Source: a virus
IMG/VR virus record: IMGVR_UViG_3300023176_001105
Coordinates: 1 to 23,572 of that record
Strand: one strand, 5' to 3'
DNA length: 23,572 nt
The translations under genes and the position numbers were made by a program. The notes under the pieces were generated by a model. It had not been told where the DNA came from and ran no database searches. It saw only the letters and a list, made by a program, of their open reading frames with translations. How positions within the stretch are numbered: the stretch's first letter is position 1; every line of letters starts with the position of its first letter. Below, piece by piece: positions 1 to 12,000 of this stretch.

Positions 1-3000
1 ATTAAAGACGAAAATCCACTTGTTGTGGATTTTCTGAGATCTTATTACACGTCTCAAGAATTTGCTGGTGGTCCAGTCGATATTGCTGAGAATATTGATC
101 AGTACCTGAAACTGGATAGTCTGACACCAGATGTGATTGCTGGTATGTCCACAGTGACATCTGGCATTTCCACAACAGATACAGAAATCTTTGTTACTAA
201 TACAAAAGGATTTCCGCAAGAATATGGATTAATCAAGTTAAATAATGAAATTATTACATATACTGGTGTAACAACTAATTCCTTTACAGGATGTGTGCGC
301 GGATTTTCTGGCATTACATCATATCATGCCCCCAATAATCCTGAAGAATTAGTATTTTCCGAATCTGAAGCAGAAACTCACGCAGAGGGAGTATCTGTAC
401 AGAATTTAAGTGCTCTCTTTCTTAAAGAATTTTATAACAAACTCAAAAAACTATACACACCTGGATTAGAAAATACGCAACTTGCTCCTAGTCTAGACGT
501 AAATAACTTTATTAAAGAATCTAGAAGTTTATATGAGAGTAAAGGTACGGAAGAATCTATCAAAATTCTTCTGAAAGTTCTGTATGGTGTAGATTCTAAA
601 GTAATCGATCTTGAACAGTTTCTAGCAAAACCTTCTTATGCGGAATATGTTCGTAGAGAGGTTATTGTTGCTAAACTGATCAGTGGCAATCCCGCTCTTA
701 TTTCTGGCACAACACTATTCCAAGATGCTCAACCACTGAATAAGATTGGGTCTGCTAGTGGACCAATTTCCGAAGTAGAGATTTTTACTAGAGGAACTTC
801 TGAGGATATTGGTGTACAGACATACTATAAGATTTCTCTCTTTACTGGATTTGGTGATGAGAGTCTTATCGAAGGTAAATTTAATATTCCTGGAAGTAGT
901 TTTACTATTGGCAGTCACTCTGCTGGTTCTAATGTAATCACCGTAGATTCGACTATTGGATTCCCAGAGTCTGGATCATTTGTTATTGGTGACGACACTA
1001 TCACATATACATCAAAGACAATTACCCAGTTCATTGGATGTTCTGGTTTAACAGAGGATATTACACCCAGAACAGAGATCACTCAAGATCTTGAAGTATA
1101 TGCTTTTGAAGAAAATGATTTGACCAGACAGGTCAGATTTGTTATCACTGGTGTTTTAAGTAACTTTGAGCAATCTGAGGATATCTTTTCCTCCGTAGAG
1201 GGATCATTAATCTCTGTTAAAAATCTTGGTCAAGTTATTTCTAATGATCAGGAAGATGATTCTTATGCGAAGATCTTCTTCAACTCCTGGATCTACAATA
1301 CTTCTGCAAGATATTTTGTAAGCTCTTTCAGTGGTTCTACTTTCAATCTCTCTTCCACAATTGACAGATCTAGTCTGAAAGAGGGTGATTTCGTTGACAT
1401 TGTAGAAAGATCTAGTCAAACAATTGCCGCATCCAATCTTGAAGTTGTTGGTGTAAACTTAACAAATAATGCAGTAACACTTGGATCTGGTGATTATTCT
1501 GGAGTAAATCCAGCTGGGTTTTATGATATCCGAAAGAGAATCAACAAGGCATCTTCTTTAGGTGCCCCATTATCGTCTGGTGACAATGTTCTTTCTTCTG
1601 ATGTATTAAACACATATGTCGAAGACAATAAATTTGGATATGTTGCTTCCAACTCCTTACCATCCTATGTAATCAGACCAGTAACAACTGAGTCTCAAAT
1701 TTCCGTAGCATCTACATCAAGTGGTTCTATTCAGGGATACGACTCTAATAAGCTTTCATATGATACGATTTCTTTCCAAGACGTTGTTCCATTCTTCAGT
1801 GGAGACGAAGTATTTTACCAACCTTTAGATGGTGCTTCTCCTATTGTTGGATTGAATACGGGAAGTTACTTTGTCGAGGTTCAACCAGCACCCAATAACA
1901 ATAGGATTAAGCTTTCCCTGTCTAGATCATTCTTGGCAGCAGGATCATATGTAAGGTTTAATCCTTCTAATAGTGGTCCTCACTCCTTCATTCTTGCGGA
2001 ACAAAGAGAGGGTTCTATTCAACCACAAAAACTTCTTAAGAAGTTCCCACTCTCTCAAGATATTAGAACTGGTGAGAGAGATTTAACTCAACCTGGAACA
2101 ACAGGTATTCTTATCAATGGTGTTGAAGTAACAAACTATAAGGTTGATGATTCCGTATTCTACGGTCCCCTTGATAGGGTTGAAGTGTTTACTGGTGGAA
2201 CAAACTATGATGCATCTAATGCTCCAAGAGTGATTGTTGGTAATCCATCTATTTCTTCTGGAACAACCGCATTAGTACAACCAGTTGTTGAGGGATCATT
2301 TACTGATATTCTTGTTGATCCAGTAAACTTTGATTTGGAAGAAGTAATTTCCATTAACGTTTCTGGTGGTAATGGTGAAGGTGCTACGGCATCCGCAACC
2401 TTAGCATCTGAATTTAGAGAAGTATTCTTTAATGCGAATACTCTTGCTGAAGGTGGTGGTGTTGATGTTTCTGCTAATACCATTACTTTTGATACTCAGC
2501 ATAACTTCCAAACTGGTGATCCTATTGTTTACAATGCATTAGGTAATGCTGCTCTTGGTATTGCCACAAATACCTCCAATGATGCTATTCAGAACTTAAC
2601 GCTTCAAACAGGAAATATCTACTACTCTAAGTTTATTAACAGTAGTACTATTCAAATCCATAATACAAAACTGGATGCTCAGTTAGGAATTAATACTATT
2701 GGTATTACTACTGAAAATAATGCTGGACTGATGAAGTTCAGAACTACTAATAAGAAGCTAAAGATTGATAGAATTAATGTCCTTAACCCTGGACAAGGAT
2801 ATTCTAATAGAAAACTCATTGTTCAGTCAACAGGTATCAATACAGCAAATGATACCATTGTCTTTGATAATCATAACTTTACTAATGGTGACTTTGTAGA
2901 GTACGAATACTTTGATACTGCTATCTCTGGACTTTCTACAACAGTACAGTACAAGGTATTGACTGTTTCTGATAAAGAGTTTAGACTTGCCAATGCTGGT

Positions 3001-6000
3001 GTTGGTGGAACCAATCATACTGACTTCAATAGAAACAAGTATGTCACTCTTGGATCTGTTGGTGTCGGTAGTCACATCTTCAAGTATCCTGAAATCACCG
3101 TAACTATCAAAGCAGTAACAACTCAGCAAACAGAGGGAACATTTACTGCTACTCCAGTTGTTCGTGGACCAATTGTAGATGCTTATCTCTACAATGAAGG
3201 TACTGACTATGGTTCAGAAATTCTGAACTTCCAAAGAACACCTCAGATTAGTGTCAATAGTGGAAGTGGTGCTGAAGTAAGACCAGTAATCCTCAATGGA
3301 AGGATTGACAATGTATTCGTTCTCAGTGGTGGTACTGGATATACGTCCCCACCAGAACTGGTTGTCAACTCTAATCCTGTTGGAACAGGAACAACTGGAT
3401 CTGGAGCTAGACTGAGAGCACTCATTAACAATGCTGGTGTAGTGACCTCTGTAGTCGTCCTCTCACAGGGTTTAAACTACGATTCGAACACAACCACCAT
3501 TAAGGCTAATTCGGTGGGTTCTGGGGCAATCCTGAACGGTTTCGTGAGACGTTTGGGTGTCAATAAGTTTGCTAAGATTAACGATAATGGTGGAGAGGTC
3601 GTATCTCCAACTCCAGATCGTGGTCTTGAGTATACTGCCATTGGATATGGTGTAACACTTAGAAATGCATTTGGTGATACTGGAGCATTCCACTCACCAA
3701 TCATTGGTTGGGCATATGATGGCAACCCAATCTACGGATCTTATGGTTATAATAATCCAGAAGACATTCAGAGTGGAACTAAGAGAGTTGGATCTGGATA
3801 CACTTCTAGCATTTCTTACATTACCAATAGACCAAACTCAACTACTTTCCCACTTGGATTCTTTGTTGATGACTACAGATTCACTGATGTTGGTGATCTT
3901 GACGAGTTTAATGGAAGATATACTATCACCAATGAATTTCCACAAGGAATTTACGCATACTTTGCCACTATTGATTCTAACAATAATCCACAGTTCCCAT
4001 TCTTTGTTGGAAATTCTTTCAGATCCAAGAGTGTTCCTGAGAACGTAGATCCTGCGGCTTCTATTGATCAGAACTATGACTTTAATAACTCCAATCTGAT
4101 TAGAAATACCTTCCCACAAAAAATTGCTGAAAAGGGTGCTTCATATGACTTTGCTATTGAACCATATAAAGTATTCTCTCAAGATGCTGTAGTTGATGTT
4201 GTTAGATCTGGGTCTGTAGATTCTATCAGTGTTGCTTCTACAGGAAATGCCAGATATGCTGTTGGTGACAACTTAAACTTCGGTGAGACTGAGGTTGGAA
4301 CTGGTCTTGCAGCTCAAGTATCTAAAATCGGTGGGAGATCCATTGTTAGTGTTTCTTCCACAGAGACTGTTTATGAAAATGCTATTGTTACCTGGAAAGA
4401 TGATAAAACAGTAGAGTTTTCTATTAGTCCAAACTTTGATCTGAATGATAAAGACGTTGTTCAAGTTACTGGTTTATCTACTTTTGTCCAAAATCTCGAT
4501 GGTTCTCATACCATTAATACAGATCTCCCTAATGGCAGACTTTTAGTTGGAATGGGAACCACTGGTGTTAGTGGAATGACCACAGACATTTCTGTTTCTA
4601 CAGTTCCCGTTTCCATTGGAAGTTCCCTGAAAGTTTCTAATGAAACATTTGGTGTTCTGAATGTTTTCTCTGCAGATGGTATCATCAGAGTTCAGAGATT
4701 CCCATCAGAAACCGCTAGTGGTGGTGTGGCACATACAGCAACGGAAACCGTTTCTTATCTGCCACAACGGTTCACTGTTTCCTTAGAAACACCTTACTTC
4801 GATTCTAAGGAAGAGGATACTGTATACTTCAATCCATTCGAATCTGTTGGTATTGGAATTACTGCTGGTCTTTCTACCACAAGATCCTATCAGTTTAATG
4901 GTATTACGACACAGAGAGGTATCCTTGCCCAGAACATCTTCCTTGAAGATCACCCATTTGTAACCAACCAACAAATCTCTTACTCTGTTGGTCTCGGAAC
5001 GACTTCTATTGGCATTTCTACAAGTCCAACGGGAACTGTATTCTACATGCCAAGTCAGGTCTATGCTATTAGAACCTCTAAGGATACTATTGGGATTGCA
5101 ACTGTTCTTAATGGAGATCAAGTTTATTTCAGAGATGTTTCATACACTAATTTGTATGATTATCAGTTTGCCTCTATCAATAGTCAGATAACTGCTAATG
5201 TTAAGAAGATAACCGCAACAGTTTCCACTGGTGAAACTCATGGACTTACTAATGGAAATACTATTGAGTTGATGGTCAATCCTGGTTTGAGCACTGGTGT
5301 TGGAGCTGCTTCTACAGTAGTAGTTAAGGTTGCAGAAGAAAGAATTCTTATTAATCCAGTTGCTATTAGTTCCACTGGCATTAACACGAGTACTAATACT
5401 ATCACTAAGACCGATCACGAATATTCAACTGGTGATAAAGTCTATTATGATGCAAGTGAAGTCATTGGTGGACTGTCAACTGGAACGTTCTATGTCTTTA
5501 CGATTGATAAAGACAATTTTAGACTAACTGAAACCAGAAAAGATGCTATTTCTTCACCACCAACTTTTGTAAACTTAACCTCTGTTGGTGGAACTTCCCA
5601 AACACTTTCTTTGGTTAATCCACCACTTGAAGTGTTTAAAAATAATGATATAGTCTTTAATCTTGAAGACTCCAGTCTTTCTGGATACAACTTTAGTGTT
5701 TACTATGATAATGATTTTAATAATGCGGTCGTATCCACTGGACAAACAACTAATTTCTTAATTACACCATTTGGAACTAATGGAACAACTGGTGCTGGAG
5801 TAACAGTTGGATTCTCTTCAATCTTCCCATCTATTCTTTATTACAATTTACATAAGGGTGGATTTATCAGTACTGCTGATAGAGATGTATCTGGATATAA
5901 CGAAATCAGATATTCTAATAGCAAATACAATGGAACATACAATGTATCTGGAGTAACAAGCACCACTTTTGATGTTAATCTTTCTGATGTTGCTGAAAAG

Positions 6001-9000
6001 TCTTCTTATTCTGCTTCTGAGTGCGATTCTATAAAGTACAAAACGACATCGACAAGTGCTACTGGATCTATTGAAGATGTTAGAATAATCTTTAATGGTA
6101 TTGGATATAAGTCTGTTCCAAATATTTCTAGTATTACTTCTACGTATGGATCTGATGCTGTACTGAGACTGAATTCCAACTCTATTGGTAAGTTGGAATC
6201 TGTAAGACTTTTGACTCCTGGATTCTCCTATCCATCAGATAAAACTCTTACACCTACAGCAAAAGTTCCAAATGAACTTTCTGTTAAGAACTATGAAACT
6301 CTAGATTCTATTACAGTGACAGGTGGTGGCAAAAATTATTTGACACCCCCAAGCTTGGTTCTTTATGACCCATCTTCTGATAGCATCGTTTCTGATTTCC
6401 AAGGTTCTACAGAACTTTCTGGAAATGCTGTAAGTCCAACTACGTTAGTTAACGGTGTAGAGACAGCTGGAATCAGAATTGATAGAAATCCAGTTGGTCT
6501 TAAAGAAGATGTTGTGTATCGTGCCGTAGCAGTAAACAATGATAACGGTGTTTCTGTTGTCAGTGTTGCCTCTAGTACCGATAACATTGTCACTTTGAGT
6601 GTTACTACACCTATTCTTGGATTCAGTACAGCACCATTTAAGGTTGGGGATGAAGTTTTCGTTGAGGGAATAGGTCTTGCATCTACAACTGGTGATGGAC
6701 ATAATTCGTCTGATTATGGATATAAGTTCTTTACTGTAACTGCTTACAATAGCAGTGTTAATCCTAATCAGTTGACATATGACCTTAGCAGTTTAGTTAC
6801 TACTAACACAGGCATTGCCATTACAAACCCAGGTCTTTTTGCTAACGTTATTAAGAAAGAGAATCTTCCTGAGTTCGTAGTAAACAAGAAGACATCTGTA
6901 TTTGAACCAGGTGAATCACTTTATCTCAATGATTCTCTAGTTCCTGGATCTACAAATCTTGTTGTAAGTAGCTTTAACTCTTTAACTGGTAAACTTAATA
7001 TTACGGGAACAACACCTATTAAGAATGGTGATACCCTGACGGGATCTGTTACTGGATCTAAGTGTACTATTCAAAACATCACTACTAAAATTGGTAGGTT
7101 TGAGATTGATTCGACTTCTACCTTTGTTAAGGGATGGAGTAATGACATTGGAAAACTTGATGAAGATTATCAAGTAACGGGTGACAATGATTATTATCAG
7201 AGAATGTCTTACTCTATCCAGAGTGAGAAATCCTTTGATGACATTATCAGCTATGTTAATGACAATGTTCACCCAACTGGATATCGCAACTTTGCCGATA
7301 CCCAAATCAACCCCAAGGGAAATGTTGGTGCTTCCTTCACGACTGCACAGGAACAACCATTCCTAGTTCTTGATATTTTTGATGGATCTAAGAGAGTCGA
7401 TACCATTAATGATTTCGACTTTGCTTTGGACTTGGATGCAACCACAAATACATCTAAGTCTATTGAACTCCAAAATGTTCAAGTAACTGATTATATTCTT
7501 AATAAGACCAACAGAGTTGTTTCGATTGATGATATTAGTGGTGAATTTCTTAATGAGGATTCTGACGAACTTCTTACCTTTAAGGACGTTTCTTCTTTTG
7601 GTGACGCAAGAAAAACTAACAAGTTCTTAGTACAACTTGTAGACATTACAAATGATGCTGAAATGGGTCTTAAAGAACTCGTTTTGGTTAATAACAATGA
7701 AGACACCTTTGTATTTGAAAAAGTTGGTCTTGGTGAAACAATTGGTGAACTTGATGGATTCTTTGATGCTGATACTAACAGATATTCTTTAAGATTCTCT
7801 CCAAATGAGATTTACAATACTGACTATGAAGTAAAACTTCTTCAGACCTTCTTTGATGATGATACCGCTGGAATCGGATCTCAAAGCATTGGATTTGTTG
7901 ATCTGATTTCTAAAACTCAAGATGTAAGTGCTGGTGTTGGTACAACTGTTCTTGGATTTAGCACTTCTGTTACTGACACCTTCTACACTAGTGTGGAAGT
8001 GTTTGATGAACTTAGCAATGCAGTAGACTACACTGAACTGGTTATTACTCATAACGGTGTTGATACCTATTTGACTGAGTTGGCAGCATTTAATACCAGA
8101 GTTGGTCTTAATGGACTTTCTGGACCATTCATTGGATCATTTACTGCTTCTATTGAATCTGGTGTAGTAAGTCTTGTTTACAATAATAATGGATCTAATG
8201 ATGTAAGACTGAGAACTCAAACCATTGGAATAGGAACAACTGCTGCTGGTATTGGCACTTACAGATTTAAATTTACTGGAACTTCTGATGGAACAGAAAG
8301 AACTGGTAGATTAGAATCTGATTATGAGATTGTAACTGGCGGAACACCAACAGTAATCACTGGCATTAACAGTGTTACCGATGGGTCTTTGAAATCTACT
8401 GTAAGGGTAAGTATTGGTGAAACTCAATCTGTCCATCAAGTATATGTTCTGAACGATCAAAAAGATAGAGAGAATTTATATGTTCTCAGTTATCCATATC
8501 TTTCTGTAAATGATGTTAATGGTATTGGAACATTCTCCGCAGAATACTCATCTAATGGTGTTGATCTGAAGTTCCATCCCGATTACAGTGGTGATATTCA
8601 GGTTCAGACTTTTAATGAAATCATTTATAGGGATCTTGATAACAATGGTGATATCAATGGAATTGGTGATCTTTCTTATGGAGATGTAAACCAAAATGTC
8701 TCTCAAGCAGTTTATTATGGAATCAATCAAAGAGAGATTCTTGAATTTTCTGCTCAGCATGGTGATGTTGATATTTTTGCTAAGACATTTGACCCAGCAG
8801 GATCTGGTATTCTTAGCACCACGACTGGTAGATTCACATTAGAGCACTTTTTCCAAACTGGTGAAGAACTTGAGTACAGACCAGAGTCTAATTTGATTGG
8901 TGTCGGTGCTACCGCTCTTGTTTATGATACTGGAATTGGAACGGCACGTCTTCCTCAGACGGTTTATGCCATCAGAGACAATGCCACTCAATTTAGAGTT

Positions 9001-12000
9001 GCTACTGCTGCCACTCTTGCCACTGCTGGAACTGCGGTTACATTCACCGCACTTGGTTCTGGTAACAAGCACGTCTTCTCCATGGCAAAGAGGAACGAAA
9101 AGACAATCATTACTTTAGATGGTATTGTACAGTCACCAATCTTAAAGACTCCTTTATCAGAGCAGACAATGCATTCTGTAGGAGCAGGAACCACTATTAT
9201 TCAACTTTCTGGAATTTCTTCTATAAGACCTGCGGATCTGGTTAAAGTTGATAATGAATACATGAAGGTTTCTATTGTTGGACTTGGCTCTACAAATACT
9301 GCTGGTGTAGGTGCTATTGGAACTCTACCAATTATTGAAGTTGAACGTGGATTCGTTGGATCTAGTGCAACGTCCCATAGTCAATTTGCAGATATTTCTG
9401 TTTATAGAGGATCTTACAACATCGTCGATAGTAAAATTTACTTTACTGAGGCACCCAAGGGTGCTGGTAGAGAGGATCTTGACAGTAGAGGTCTGACGAT
9501 TCCAAGATCGAACTTCTCTGGAAGAGTTTATCTGAGAAAGGATTATGACACCAGCATTCTGTTTGATGATGTATCTGATCAATTTGATGGTGTAACTTCT
9601 GAGTTTACACTCAACTCTAATGGCAATAGTGTAACGGGTATTGGATCCACTGGTGGTAATGGTGTTGTCTTTATTAATGGTATTTTCCAAGCACCATCTA
9701 CACCAAACAATACTGATAATAATTTCACCATTACTGAAGTCAGTGGAATCAGCAGTATTGTATTCACTGGTATTCTTTCTGAGGGTGGTTCTCAAATTAT
9801 TGATGTTGATGATATCAACCAAAATCAACTTCCTAGAGGTGGAGTTCCCATTTCCTTCGGATCTACTAATGGGTTGGGATATGCACCTTTGAGAAAAGCA
9901 TTTGCTGTACCTACAGTTACTCTTGGACAAATTACAAATATTGCTGGAGTACCAACGACTGGAGTCTTTGATGCCATTTCTAATGCTGAATATGATAATG
10001 CAACTGGTATTCTGACAGTAACTTCTTCTAGTCCTCATGAACTGAACACTGGTGATAAGATTGAACTGAAAAATATGACGTTCTCTTGTCCTGCTAATGG
10101 TCCATTTGCTAACAACTATCAGTTCCCATCTGAGCAAGGTGTAAACTTTACCATCAGTTCTTTTGTTTATGATAATAGAACAGGTCTTGCCACGGTTGGT
10201 TTGACATCTGCTCATAACTTTAGAATTGGTAGATTGGTTGATCTTTCTAATATTGGAATGGCTTGTTCCACTCCACATACTGGAATCACTAACTCCATCT
10301 TCCCAGATGGAAGTTCTAAAGGTAAAGCTGTTGGTGTTAATACCAATAGATATCCAATCCTTGGTATTGCTGGAACCAATACTTTCTTAATTAACGTTGG
10401 TGTTTCCACCATTGTCCACGTCTATGCTGGTGCTGGTGCTACAGCAGGAAATGCATATGAAGTAAAACCAGCTGGTCCTTATTATGCTACTAGAATCCTC
10501 TCTAACACTAAGTTCGAAACTCAAGTCGGTGTTGTAACATTTGCCCACACATACAGTTCTGGTGGAACTTTTGCAAAGTGGACAAATGCTGATTTTGGTA
10601 GTGGATATTCCACAATCACTGCTCCTGCCATTGCTGTCACAGAATCTGGTCACACTGGAACACTTGCTGAAATTACGGCAAGTGTAGGTGCTGGCGGAAC
10701 ACTGGCATTCACCATTACGAATGCTGGAAGTGGATACACAAATCCAACAATCAACATTCAAGAACCAAGTTACGATAACCTCGTTGTTGAGGGTGTTTCT
10801 AGACTTGCTACTGGGGCAACAACAGCAACTGGTATTGGTATGTCTATTACCGTAGGTGTTCTTGGAATTAATACCAGTTACAACTCTCAACCAATCGTAG
10901 ATTTTGTCTATGATGAAATCACTGGGTTATCCACTGTTAGTGTTGTTGGACATGGACATACCACGGGTGATATTATCAAGATCAATAATGTTGAGTTTGA
11001 ACCATATGCTCCAGTTGGTGGTGGTGGAGCATTCTTCCCTGGACCATCTGTTACTTACAACTACACAGTTCTTCAGTATATTGATGATGATACATTTACA
11101 ATTAACATTGGTGCTGCAACCACCGCTGTTTCTTATACCTATGTTGGTGCTGGTGGTGTTGTAAGAACTGGTATTGGTGCTACCTTGTTTGAAGTTCAAG
11201 AGTTTTCTGTCACTAAACCAGGTTACTCCTTCAGAAGAGGTGACGTTGTAAGAGTTGTTGGTATGACTACCGACCCTCTTGCTGGTGATGATTTCAAAGA
11301 GTTTGAAATCACAATTGATAATACTTTTGAAGATACTTTTGCAGCATGGCAGTTTGGAGAACTTGATTATATCGATAGTGTCAAACCATTCCAAGATGGA
11401 AGCAGAACAAGATTCCCACTGGCATATAATGATCAACTGATTAGTTTTGAAGTTGACAAAAATGATCCAGATTCTGCTCTGATTGACTTAGAATCCCTCC
11501 TGTTGGTCTTTATCAATGGGGTAATTCAAGAACCAGGTGTGGCATATGAGTTTGTAGGTGGCACTTCTGTTTCCTTTGCAGAACCACCCGCTCCAGAAGA
11601 TAGAATTTCTATTTTCTTCTATAGAGGAACTGGTGGAACTGATAGTTTCCTGAAAAATATCACCGAAACTATTAAGGTTGGTGATGACATCTTCATGAAG
11701 AGAACACCTTTGATTGAAAAGAATGATGCACTTCGCACTTTCTCCAACCTTTCCCAAGAATACAATCGTGCTATTATCGGCATTACGTCTTCTAGTGAAG
11801 TTGAAACCTCTCTTTATCGTGGAGATGGTGTTAGCACCACAGAACCAAAACCAATTGCTTGGACTAAGCAAAAGGTAGACCGAATTCTTGGTGGTGAGTT
11901 TATTTCCAAAGCAAGAGATTCTATCGAGGCACAGATTTATCCAACCGCAAAAATCCTTAAGGATATTACAACTTCTGACACAGAAATATTTGTTGAGGAT

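Noticed and set aside
3665-4048. + strand 127-codon frame overlapping the YHYH region
   Set aside because: It is out of frame with the giant gene. Its Leu/Met/Thr-rich translation is an artefact of the overlapping codons, with no start signal.
9325-10278. Antisense open frame of 317 codons
   Set aside because: It lies wholly within the giant gene on the opposite strand. Its product is rich in Ser/Arg/Asn/Thr with no domain pattern, and it has no promoter or ribosome site. It reflects few TTA/CTA/TCA triplets in the sense gene, so it is a shadow.
10420-11160. Possible DNA tandem repeat in glycine-rich GGTGCTGGTG stretches
   Set aside because: The runs are short, imperfect and in frame with Gly/Ala-rich loops. 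They are explained by protein composition.
10387-11436. Two further antisense open frames (167 and 169 codons)
   Set aside because: Same reason: opposite strand of a well-supported coding frame, with Cys/Ser/Asn-rich low-quality translation.
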